Made by a program: the position numbers and the translations under genes
In this document: one piece after another, positions 43,483 through 50,775 of the stretch
Position numbering within the stretch: the first letter of the stretch is position 1
How the letters are laid out: the number at the start of each line of letters is the position of its first letter
DNA from: Pseudomonas sp. NFIX28
GTDB taxonomy: Bacteria; Pseudomonadota; Gammaproteobacteria; Pseudomonadales; Pseudomonadaceae
Length of the DNA stretch: 58,435 nucleotides
Direction of reading: 5' to 3'
NCBI RefSeq assembly: GCF_900107395.1
Contig: NZ_FNPW01000022.1
Location: 1-58,435, forward strand
Notes under the pieces: generated by a model
Told to the model about the DNA's origin: nothing
What the model saw: the letters and a program-made list of their open reading frames with translations, nothing else
The model's database searches: none

Positions 43483-44463
43483 ATGATGAAACGGCACTTC
43501 CCCCTTCGCCTCCTGGCGGCCGTGTCCCTGGCCACCGCGAGCCTGTTCGCCCAGGCGGCCGACGTCACCGTCGCCTACCAGACCACCGTCGATCCGGCGA
43601 AAGTCGCCCAGGCCGACGGCACCTACGAAAAAGCCACCCAGGCCAGCATTGACTGGCGCAAGTTCGACAACGGCGCCGACATCATCGCCGCCATCGCGTC
43701 CGGCGATGTGCAGATCGGCTACCTGGGTTCCAGCCCGCTGACCGCCGCGATCACCCGCAAGGTGCCGGTGGAAACCTTCCTCATCGCCACGCAGATCGGC
43801 GCCGCCGAGGCCCTGGTGGCCCGCGACGGGTCCGGGATCAACAGCCCCCAGGACCTGGTCGGCAAGAAAGTCGCCGTGCCCTTCGTTTCCACCGGCCATT
43901 ACAGCCTGCTGGCCGCGCTCAAACAGTGGAAAATCGACCCGGCGAAAGTACAGATTCTCAACCTCGCGCCACCGGCGATCATCGCCGCCTGGAAACGCGG
44001 CGACATCGACGCCACCTACGTCTGGGACCCGGCGCTGGGCGTGGCCAAGGAAAACGGCAAGGTGCTGATCACTTCCGGCGAACTGGCCCGCTCCGGTGCG
44101 CCGACCTTCGATGCCTGGATCGTGCGCAAGGACTTCGCCGAGAAGCATCCGCAGATCGTCACCGCCTTCGCCAAGGTGACCCTGGATGCCTATGCCGACT
44201 ACCGCAAGGATCCAAAGGCCTGGCTGGCCGAGCAGAGCAACGTCGACAAGCTGGTGAAACTCTCCGGCGCCAAGGCCAGCGACATTCCGCTGCTGTTGCA
44301 GGGCAACGTCTACCCGCTGGCGGCCGACCAGGTCACCAGCCTTGGCGCGCCGACCACCCAGGCCATTACCGACACCGCGGTGTTCCTCAAGGAGCAGGGC
44401 AAGGTCGAGGCGGTGCTGCCGGATTACGCGCCATACGTCAGCGCCAAATACATCACCCACTGA
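43483..44463 (+). CDS. tauA: Taurine ABC transporter, periplasmic binding protein
   Basis: Captures taurine in the periplasm for the TauBC importer. A 326-residue protein with a signal peptide cut after LFAQAA (MMKRHFPLRLLAAVSLATAS), then VTVAYQTTVDPAKVAQADGT, IAAIASGDVQIGYLGSSPLT, and VPFVSTGHYSLLAALKQWKI, typical for SsuA/TauA-type sulfonate binders. It is the first gene of tauABCD, probably induced under sulfate limitation. A perfect 10-bp hairpin sits between it and tauB. Confidence 0.95.
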   Translation: MMKRHFPLRLLAAVSLATASLFAQAADVTVAYQTTVDPAKVAQADGTYEKATQASIDWRKFDNGADIIAAIASGDVQIGYLGSSPLTAAITRKVPVETFLIATQIGAAEALVARDGSGINSPQDLVGKKVAVPFVSTGHYSLLAALKQWKIDPAKVQILNLAPPAIIAAWKRGDIDATYVWDPALGVAKENGKVLITSGELARSGAPTFDAWIVRKDFAEKHPQIVTAFAKVTLDAYADYRKDPKAWLAEQSNVDKLVKLSGAKASDIPLLLQGNVYPLAADQVTSLGAPTTQAITDTAVFLKEQGKVEAVLPDYAPYVSAKYITH

Positions 44464-44480
44464 ATGCCTGCCGCAGGGGT

Positions 44481-44501
44481 CGCCGGGCCCAGGGCCCGGC
44501 G
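44481..44501 (+). repeat. Intercistronic hairpin between tauA and tauB
   Basis: CGCCGGGCCC and GGGCCCGGCG are exact inverted repeats with one A between. Very GC-rich with no T-run after it. Probably protects the tauA message or lowers read-through into tauB. Confidence 0.75.
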
Positions 44502-44577
44502 CGCCTCGTACGACGCGCTGCATCGACAAGGCAAAGGGGCGGCATCCAAAGCCCTGCAAAATAAAGGAGAGCCCGTC

Positions 44578-45372
44578 ATGGCCCTGCTTCAACTGGAGCG
44601 CATCAGCGCACAGTACCCCGGCGCCGCCGAGCCGGTGCTGGCGGATATTTCCCTGACGCTCGGCCCCCAGCAACTGCTGGTTGCCCTCGGCCCATCCGGC
44701 AGTGGCAAGACCTCGCTGCTGAACCTGATTGCCGGTTTCATCGAGCCCAGCGCCGGGCGCATCACCCTGGACGGCGTAGCGGTCGCCGGCCCGAGCGCCG
44801 AACGCGGCGTGGTGTTCCAGGACGATGCCCTGCTGCCCTGGCAGGACGTGCTGGCCAATGTCGGTTTCGGCCTCGAGCTGGCCGGCGTCGCCCGCGAGCC
44901 ACGCGAAGCCCGCGCCCGCGAGATGCTGGCGCTGGTGGATCTGGCCGGCTTCGACAAGCGGCGCATCTGGCAGCTCTCCGGCGGGCAACGCCAGCGCGTG
45001 GGCCTGGCCCGCGCCCTGGCCGCCGACCCGCGCGTGCTGCTGATGGACGAACCTTTCGGCGCCCTCGATGCCTTCACCCGCGAGCAGATGCAGGAGCTGT
45101 TGCTGCAAGTCTGGCAACGCACCGCCAAGCCGGTGTTCCTGATTACCCACGACATCGAGGAAGCGGTGTTCCTGGCTACCGAGCTGGTCCTGCTGGCGCC
45201 CAACCCGGGGCAGATTGTCGAGCGCCTGAGCCTGGACTTCGGCCGGCGTTATGCGGCGGGCGAATCGGCCCGGGCAATCAAGTCCGACCCGCGCTTTATC
45301 GAGACCCGCGAACACGTGCTGGCCCGGGTGTTCTCCCAACGCAGTGCCGCCTTGCGGCAGGAGCGCGCATGA
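44578..45372 (+). CDS. tauB: Taurine ABC transporter, ATPase
   Basis: Energises taurine uptake with TauC. The 264-residue ABC ATPase has Walker A GPSGSGKTS, the Q-loop GVVFQDDALLPW, signature LSGGQRQRVGLARAL, Walker B VLLMDEPFGALD and the switch His in LITHDIEEAV. I start at the ATG at 44578 because AAAGGAGA lies 7 nt upstream. The longer frame back to 44464 has no ribosome binding site and would include the hairpin. It overlaps tauC by ATGA. Confidence 0.95.
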   Translation: MALLQLERISAQYPGAAEPVLADISLTLGPQQLLVALGPSGSGKTSLLNLIAGFIEPSAGRITLDGVAVAGPSAERGVVFQDDALLPWQDVLANVGFGLELAGVAREPREARAREMLALVDLAGFDKRRIWQLSGGQRQRVGLARALAADPRVLLMDEPFGALDAFTREQMQELLLQVWQRTAKPVFLITHDIEEAVFLATELVLLAPNPGQIVERLSLDFGRRYAAGESARAIKSDPRFIETREHVLARVFSQRSAALRQERA

Positions 45373-46208
45373 GCAGCTACGACCTCCCGGCCACCACGGG
45401 CAAAACCACCACCGCGCAGCCGACGGTGCCGCTGCGCCGCAGCTTGAGTACCCGCTGGATCAGCGGGCTGACCCTGGTCGTGCTGCTCGCCCTGTGGTGG
45501 GCGGTGACGGCCAGCGGCCTGATCGAGCCACTGTTCCTGCCCTCGCCTGCCGCCGTACTGCAAAAGGCCTGGCTGCTGACGACCAGCGGCTATATGGACT
45601 CCACCCTGTGGCAGCATCTGGGCGCGAGCCTCGGACGTATCGGCCTGGCCCTGGGCTTTGCCGTGCTGACGGCGATTCCGGTGGGCATCGCCATCGGCCA
45701 CAGCCGCATCGCCCGTGGCGTGCTGGACCCGCTGATCGAGTTCTACCGGCCGATCCCGCCCCTGGCCTACCTGCCGCTGATCGTCATCTGGTGCGGCATC
45801 GGCGAGCTGTCCAAGGTGCTGCTGATCTACCTGGCGATCTTCGCCCCGATCGCCATCGCCACCGCCACCGGCGTGCGCACCGTCGACCCGACCCGGCTGC
45901 GCGCCGCGCAGTCCCTGGGCGCGACCCGGGCCCAGCTGATTCGCCATGTGATCGTGCCCAGCGCCCTGCCGGACATTCTCACCGGCGTGCGCATCGGCCT
46001 CGGGGTGGGCTGGTCGACCCTGGTCGCCGCCGAGCTGATCGCCGCCACCAGCGGCCTGGGCTTCATGGTGCAATCCGCCGCGCAGTTTTTGGTCACCGAT
46101 GTGGTGGTGCTGGGAATCCTGGTCATCGCCCTGATCGCCTTCGCCATGGAAATGGGCCTGCGCGCCCTGCAACGCAAGCTGGTGCCCTGGCATGGCCAAG
46201 CCCATTGA
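45369..46208 (+). CDS. tauC: Taurine ABC transporter, permease
   Basis: Inner-membrane channel subunit of the taurine importer. The 279 residues contain about six hydrophobic helices, and the permease-ATPase contact loop is ARAAQSLGATRAQLIRHVIV-like (RLRAAQSLGATRAQLIRHVI). The N-terminal 25 residues are a hydrophilic lead typical for SsuC/TauC. It overlaps tauB by 4 bp. A long REPIN separates it from tauD. Confidence 0.94.
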   Translation: MSSYDLPATTGKTTTAQPTVPLRRSLSTRWISGLTLVVLLALWWAVTASGLIEPLFLPSPAAVLQKAWLLTTSGYMDSTLWQHLGASLGRIGLALGFAVLTAIPVGIAIGHSRIARGVLDPLIEFYRPIPPLAYLPLIVIWCGIGELSKVLLIYLAIFAPIAIATATGVRTVDPTRLRAAQSLGATRAQLIRHVIVPSALPDILTGVRIGLGVGWSTLVAAELIAATSGLGFMVQSAAQFLVTDVVVLGILVIALIAFAMEMGLRALQRKLVPWHGQAH

Positions 46209-46220
46209 GACCCGGCAACC

Positions 46221-46372
46221 CTGTAGCCGCTGCCGAGCCCCGGCGAGGCTGCGATCGCCTGCGCAGCAGGCACAACCCGCCTGACGCGTTGTATCTGGAA
46301 TACCGCGGCGCCAGGTTTTGCGAACGCTTTGCGCTCGATCGCAGCCTCGCCGGGGCTCGGCAGCGGCTACAG
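46221..46372. repeat. REPIN, family B, with perfect 37-bp arms
   Basis: Positions 46221-46257 (CTGTAGCCGCTGCCGAGCCC and on to GATCG) and 46336-46372 are exact inverted repeats of 37 bp, separated by 78 bp. It lies inside the tau operon, between tauC and tauD. Confidence 0.9.
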
Positions 46373-46443
46373 AGGTAGCGGGCAAGACTTCTTGCAGACA
46401 GAACTGACCACGCCGGCAATTCGGCGCTCCATTCGAGAACGAC

Positions 46444-47283
46444 ATGAGCCTGACCATCACCCCTTTAAGCGCCGCCCTGGGCGCCCAGATCAGCGGCGTC
46501 GACATCAGCCAGCCACTGGACAGCGAACAGCGCGACACCCTCGAGCAAGCGTTGCTCCAGCATCAGGTGCTGTTCTTCCGCGACCAGCCGATCGACCCGC
46601 AGCAACAGGCACGCTTCGCGGCGAATTTTGGCGAGTTGCACATCCACCCGATCTACCCCAACGTGCCGGAACAGCCGGAAGTGCTGATCCTCGACACCGC
46701 GCAGACCGATGTGCGCGACAACGCCATCTGGCACACCGACGTGACCTTCCTGCCCACCCCGGCCCTGGGCGCGGTGCTCAGCGCCAAGCTGTTGCCGGCC
46801 TTCGGCGGCGATACCCTGTGGGCCAGCGGCATCGCGGCCTATGAGGCGCTCTCGGAACCGATGAAGCAGCTGCTGCAAGGCCTGACCGCGACTCATGAAT
46901 TCATCAAGTCCTTCCCTCTGGAACGCTTCGGCAATACCCCGGAGGACCTGGCGCGCTGGGAAGAAGCCAAGCGGAAAAACCCGCCGCGATCGCACCCGGT
47001 GATCCGCACCCATCCGGTGAGCGGGCGCAAGTCGCTGTTCGTCAACGAAGGCTTCACCACCAGGATCAATGAGCTGTCGGACAGCGAAAGCGAAGTGATC
47101 CTGAAACTGCTGTTCGCCCACGCCACCCGTCCGGAATTCACCCTCCGCTGGCGCTGGCAGACCAACGACGTGGCCTTCTGGGACAACCGCGTGACCCAGC
47201 ATTACGCGGTCGACGACTACCGCCCGCAGCGCCGGGTGATGCACCGCGCGACGATTCTCGGGGATGTGCCGTTTTTTCGATAA
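46444..47283 (+). CDS. tauD: Taurine dioxygenase (2-oxoglutarate dependent)
   Basis: Hydroxylates taurine with O2 and 2-oxoglutarate, giving sulfite and aminoacetaldehyde, so sulfur becomes available to the cell. The 279 residues contain the iron ligands in IWHTDVTFLP (H and D) and the distal His near the C-terminus in RRVMHRATI, with the 2-oxoglutarate-binding Arg in the same segment. The N-terminal LGAQISGVDISQPL is characteristic. It is the last gene of tauABCD, with a 235-bp gap to tauC holding a REPIN, so it may have lower or separate expression. Confidence 0.95.
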   Translation: MSLTITPLSAALGAQISGVDISQPLDSEQRDTLEQALLQHQVLFFRDQPIDPQQQARFAANFGELHIHPIYPNVPEQPEVLILDTAQTDVRDNAIWHTDVTFLPTPALGAVLSAKLLPAFGGDTLWASGIAAYEALSEPMKQLLQGLTATHEFIKSFPLERFGNTPEDLARWEEAKRKNPPRSHPVIRTHPVSGRKSLFVNEGFTTRINELSDSESEVILKLLFAHATRPEFTLRWRWQTNDVAFWDNRVTQHYAVDDYRPQRRVMHRATILGDVPFFR

Positions 47284-47416
47284 CCGCTACTCGCCAGCCT
47301 GCCTGCAGCTGGGCTGGCCAGGGGTCGCGCCCTCACCAGACGACAAGGGGTTGTGCGCCCGCGATGGCCCGCGGCTAGGCTTTCAATGATTTCACTGATT
47401 TCATTCGGAGGAGCTC

Positions 47417-47662
47417 ATGGCCAGCCTGACAATCCGACACCTCGACGAGCACATCAAAGAACGCCTGCGCATCGAGGCCGCTCATAAAGGCCACTCCATG
47501 GAAGAAGAAGCCCGATTGATTTTGCAGCGCGCACTGAGCAGAACGGCCGACAGCCAAGGCCTGGCCGGTCATATCCGGGCACGCTTTGCCGAGGCCGGCG
47601 GGGTGAAGCTCGAGCTGCCAGCACGTACCGATCCGGCACGCGCGGCGGACCTGGACGAATGA
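47417..47662 (+). CDS. fitA: FitA-like ribbon-helix-helix antitoxin
   Basis: An 81-residue protein. The N-terminal MASLTIRHLDEHIKERLRIE with AAHKGHSMEEEARLIL is a ribbon-helix-helix DNA-binding domain of the FitA/VapB type, and the tail (GLAGHIRARFAEAGGVKLEL) would wrap a PIN toxin. It overlaps the next frame by ATGA in the usual antitoxin-toxin arrangement, but that toxin is truncated (47659-47784). It may still repress its own promoter. GGAGGAG lies 5 nt before the ATG. Confidence 0.85.
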   Translation: MASLTIRHLDEHIKERLRIEAAHKGHSMEEEARLILQRALSRTADSQGLAGHIRARFAEAGGVKLELPARTDPARAADLDE

Positions 47663-47784
47663 TCGTGCTCGACACCAATGTGCTGTCGGAACTGATGCGT
47701 CCCCAGCCGGACGCATCGCCTGGCGGTAGATCGAAACGCCCCCCCCCTGACCGCCACTCGAGGCCTAAACCGCAATTCCCGTAG
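47659..47784 (+). pseudogene. Truncated FitB-like PIN toxin remnant
   Basis: The frame begins MIVLDTNVLSELMRPQPDAS, the standard start of a FitB/VapC PIN ribonuclease with the first catalytic Asp in LDTN. After about 20 residues the homology ends and a non-conserved run (PGGRSKRPPPDRHSRPKPQF) leads to a stop at 47784. A full FitB is about 140 residues, so the toxin has lost its other acidic catalytic residues and must be inactive. Confidence 0.8.
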
Positions 47785-47803
47785 GAGCGAAGCTTGCTCG
47801 CGA
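47781..47803 (+). repeat. REP element, family A (single, diverged)
   Basis: GTAGGAGCGAAGCTTGCTCG followed by CGA, at the junction where the toxin remnant ends. Confidence 0.6.
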
Positions 47804-48406
47804 TAGCGGCACCCCATGCTCCACCGACAAACCTGCCTTCAACAGACGCGCTGCCCCCGCAACGGCACTTCCCCTTCTCAAAAACCAAAATACCAATGTC
47901 GGCGCTGTACCCGACACCGGCCAAAACCCCAAGAAAAATATTACCAACGAAATATTATATTACGTACCACATAGCACAGTACGAAATCGTAGCTCATGGG
48001 CAGTCTCGAACGCTGCAAAATCTCGGCTAAAGGCCCCTTTGGCCAGGCGGCTGAACTGACGGCCAAAACTCCGGAAACACGGGGCTACAGCGGTGCGGCG
48101 CGGCCCGGAATAGCCCGGCAACGCCGGCACCGAACGAGGCGCTGCATCCATTGTTTATAGACGGGAAAACACCGCCCTGCCGGGCCGAAACGGAGGTTCC
48201 GACGCCTGGGCGGTACAGGAAAAATATCGAGGGAAGAGGCCGGGCAATGCCCCCATGGGGAACTCTGGGAGGGGAGCGGGCCATGCCTGGGAGGGACATC
48301 TGCGGCGAGGAAGCCAGGATGTGAGCGGTAGCGCCGATCGCGCGTGAAGGTCTGGTCGTTCCGTAGTTACTCCGGCATGGCGCCGAAAGAATTCGCGCCT
48401 GCCGTC
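47804..48406. other. Gene-poor stretch
   Basis: About 600 bases with no credible gene. 47870-48010 is unusually AT-rich (AAAATATTACC, AATATTATATTACG) and the rest is GC-rich without codon bias of a coding frame on either strand. It follows the broken toxin and may be a decayed insertion. No RNA gene was recognised. Confidence 0.5.
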
Positions 48407-49297
48407 TTATTGCGCCTGGGCAAACACCTCCGCCAGCCAGTCCACGAACACCCGCACCCGTGGCGACATGTGGCGGTTGTGCGGATAGAGCACGGAAACC
48501 GGCATCGGTGGCGGCGGCGTGGCGGTAAGGATTTCCCGCACCAGCCCCTGGGAAATCTGCTGCACCATGCGGTAGCGCGGGCACTGGATAAGGCCCAGGC
48601 CTGCCACTGCCGAGGCGGCGTAGATTTCCGCGCCAAACACCGACAGCGCGCCCTCGATGGCGACTTCCCGCAGTTCGCCATCGACCATGAATTCGAACGG
48701 AAACAGCTTGGCCGTGGTGCGTGAGACGTAGTTCACCGCACGGTGCCGCGACAGTTCGTCGAGGCTCGCTGGCTCACCGTATTTGCGCAGGTAGGCCGGG
48801 CTGGCGCAGGTGATCTGCTGCAGGTTGGCCACCCGCCGCCCGATCAGCGTCGAGTCTCCCAACGCGCCGGCGCGCAGCACGCAGTCCACCCCTTCGGCGA
48901 TCAGGTCGACGAAACGATCGGCCTCGCTGATGGACAGCTCGATCTCCGGGTAGCGCGCCATGAATTCGGGCAGGGCCGGAATCACGAAATGCTTGGCCAG
49001 GGTGCCATGCAGGTCGACCCGCAAACGCCCCTTCGGCGCCACCGTGCGAAAGGCCAGCTCGGCCTCTTCCAGCTCCGCCAGCAGCTGTACGCAGCGCTGG
49101 TAATAGGCCTCGCCGTCGAGGGTCGGGCGCACGCGGCGGGTGCTGCGTTCCAGCAGGCGGGTGCCGAGCCAGGCTTCGAACTGGTTGAGGGTATGGGTCA
49201 GGGTGGCGCGCGGCAGGTTCAGGTCGGCGGCGGCCAGGGTGAAACTGCTGCGCTCGTAGATCCGCACGAACACCTTCATCGCTTTGACTTGGTCCAC
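48407..49297 (-). CDS. LysR-family transcriptional regulator
   Basis: A 296-residue LysR regulator starting MDQVKAMKVFVRIYERSSFT with the helix-turn-helix about 20-40 (LAAADLNLPRATLTHTLNQF). The GTG at 49297 is chosen because GGAG lies 9 nt upstream and this is the usual start of the subfamily; the open frame extends 22 codons further. It is divergent from the short-chain dehydrogenase gene at 49434 with a 136-bp gap, the standard layout for a LysR protein controlling its neighbour. The effector is unknown. Confidence 0.88.
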   Translation of the reverse strand: MDQVKAMKVFVRIYERSSFTLAAADLNLPRATLTHTLNQFEAWLGTRLLERSTRRVRPTLDGEAYYQRCVQLLAELEEAELAFRTVAPKGRLRVDLHGTLAKHFVIPALPEFMARYPEIELSISEADRFVDLIAEGVDCVLRAGALGDSTLIGRRVANLQQITCASPAYLRKYGEPASLDELSRHRAVNYVSRTTAKLFPFEFMVDGELREVAIEGALSVFGAEIYAASAVAGLGLIQCPRYRMVQQISQGLVREILTATPPPPMPVSVLYPHNRHMSPRVRVFVDWLAEVFAQAQ

Positions 49298-49433
49298 GAA
49301 CGAGAGCTCCAGGGTTATTGGATTGTTGGCAATTATTGAACAGTAAAGCCAACCCTGGTGCATTTATCGCCCCGGACAAACATGTGAACCTGCTCCCGCA
49401 CCGCAGCCCTCACCCACCAGAAAGGAAATTCGC

Positions 49434-50174
49434 ATGACTAGCCAGACTTCGAAAGTTGCCATCGTGACCGGCGCCTCCCGCGGCATTGGCGCGGTGATCG
49501 CCAGGCAACTGGCCAGCGAAGGCTTCGCCGTCGCCATCAACTACGCCAGCAGCGCCGCCGAAGCCTCGGCCCTGGTGGTGGAGTTGCGCCAGGCCGGCCA
49601 CCGGGCCATAGCGATCAAGGCCGACGTGGCCAATGCCGACGACGTGCGCCGGCTGTTCGAGCAGACCGAAACGCAACTGGGCAAGGTCGACGTGCTGGTC
49701 AACAACGCCGGCATCCTCAAGGTCCTGCCCCTGGCGCAGCACAGCGACGAGCTGTTCGAGCAGACCTTCGCCATCAACACCCGCGGCACCTTCAACACCC
49801 TGCGCGAGGCCGCCACCCGGCTGAACACCGGCGGGCGCATCGTCAATTTCTCCAGCAGCACCGTCGGCCTCAACCTGCCGGGCTATGCGGTGTACATCGC
49901 CAGCAAGGCGGCGGTGGAATCCCTGACCCAGGTGTTCGCCAAGGAACTGCGCGGGCGCAGCATCACGGTCAACGCCGTCGCCCCCGGCCCGGTGGCCACC
50001 GAGCTGTTCCTGCACGGCAAGAGCGAAGAGCAGATCCAGAACTTCGCCAAGATGCCGCCCCTGGAACGCCTCGGCCAGCCGGAAGACATCGCCGGCATCG
50101 TCGCCTTCCTAGTCAGCCCGGCCGCCGCCTGGGTCAACGGGCAGATCCTGCGCGCCAACGGCGGCCTTGTCTGA
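49434..50174 (+). CDS. Short-chain dehydrogenase/reductase
   Basis: A classical SDR of 246 residues: the NAD(P) motif VTGASRGIGAVIARQL, VNNAGILKV, catalytic Ser in VNFSSSTVG and YxxxK in YAVYIASKAAVESL, then APGPVATELF. It is probably NADPH-preferring because of the Arg after TGAS. The substrate is unknown; the pattern is near 3-oxoacyl-ACP-reductase-like enzymes. It is divergent from a LysR regulator that probably controls it. GAAAGGAA precedes the ATG. Confidence 0.88.
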   Translation: MTSQTSKVAIVTGASRGIGAVIARQLASEGFAVAINYASSAAEASALVVELRQAGHRAIAIKADVANADDVRRLFEQTETQLGKVDVLVNNAGILKVLPLAQHSDELFEQTFAINTRGTFNTLREAATRLNTGGRIVNFSSSTVGLNLPGYAVYIASKAAVESLTQVFAKELRGRSITVNAVAPGPVATELFLHGKSEEQIQNFAKMPPLERLGQPEDIAGIVAFLVSPAAAWVNGQILRANGGLV

Positions 50175-50414
50175 GTCGCCTCACCCACGGGCCCATTAGC
50201 GCTTGCCGATGGCCCGCGCCCGGAGCCCTGCCGTGCGCCCGACCAGGGGGAAGCCTGATCGGTCACGGAATACCCGGTGCTGCTGACGTTTTTTGGCGAT
50301 CTACATTCTGTTTCGCGCAGCAGGACGCTACGCCCTCGGCCACACTCTAGGTCGAAAGCTTCGAGCGCCATCGACCTTGAAGCCAGCCTGAATCCCGCTT
50401 GTGAGGACTTCACC

Positions 50415-50672
50415 ATGCACACCGCGATCATCACCAGCTTCGGCCTGGCGCTCCTGGCACTGATGCTGTTCATCGGCGAAAAACTCGGCCTCGGCCGCCA
50501 GACCCTGGCCTACAGCTTTGTCGTGCTCTGGCTGGCGCTGACGGTGATTAACGGGGCGGTGGGGATGGTCCATGCCGGCCAGTCCCTGAGCACGGAACTG
50601 GCGGTGGGCAGTGTGGTATTTGGCGTGCCGGTGGCAGCGCTGGTGCTGTTCACGGTGTTGAGCCAGGGCTGA
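50415..50672 (+). CDS. Small integral membrane protein
   Basis: An 85-residue hydrophobic protein with three likely transmembrane helices: IITSFGLALLALMLFIGE, AYSFVVLWLALTVINGAVGM and LAVGSVVFGVPVAALVLFTV. GAGGA 7 nt before the ATG at 50415 fixes the start; the longer frame upstream lacks a site. It follows the SDR gene after a 240-bp gap in which I see no other feature. The function is unknown. Confidence 0.7.
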   Translation: MHTAIITSFGLALLALMLFIGEKLGLGRQTLAYSFVVLWLALTVINGAVGMVHAGQSLSTELAVGSVVFGVPVAALVLFTVLSQG

Positions 50673-50682
50673 GGGGCCCTAG

Positions 50683-50745
50683 TCGCGGGCAAGCCTCGCT
50701 CCTACAGAAGCACGCACAATCTGTAGGAGCGAGGCTTGCCCGCGA
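50683..50745. repeat. REPIN, family A (perfect inverted pair)
   Basis: Inverted copies of the 23-bp family A word at 50683-50705 and 50723-50745, in the convergent gap before the BCCT transporter gene. Confidence 0.85.
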
Positions 50746-50775
50746 TGGCGGTGGCACGAATGCCACCGCCGGCGA

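Noticed and set aside
44464..44577. A longer TauB beginning at 44464.
   Set aside because: The extra 38 codons follow directly on the tauA stop, cover the GC hairpin and lack a ribosome binding site; the ATG at 44578 has AAAGGAGA.
47794..48030. A 78-codon frame in the gene-poor stretch after the toxin remnant.
   Set aside because: No ribosome binding site, no motif, and it crosses the abrupt shift from GC-rich to AT-rich DNA.
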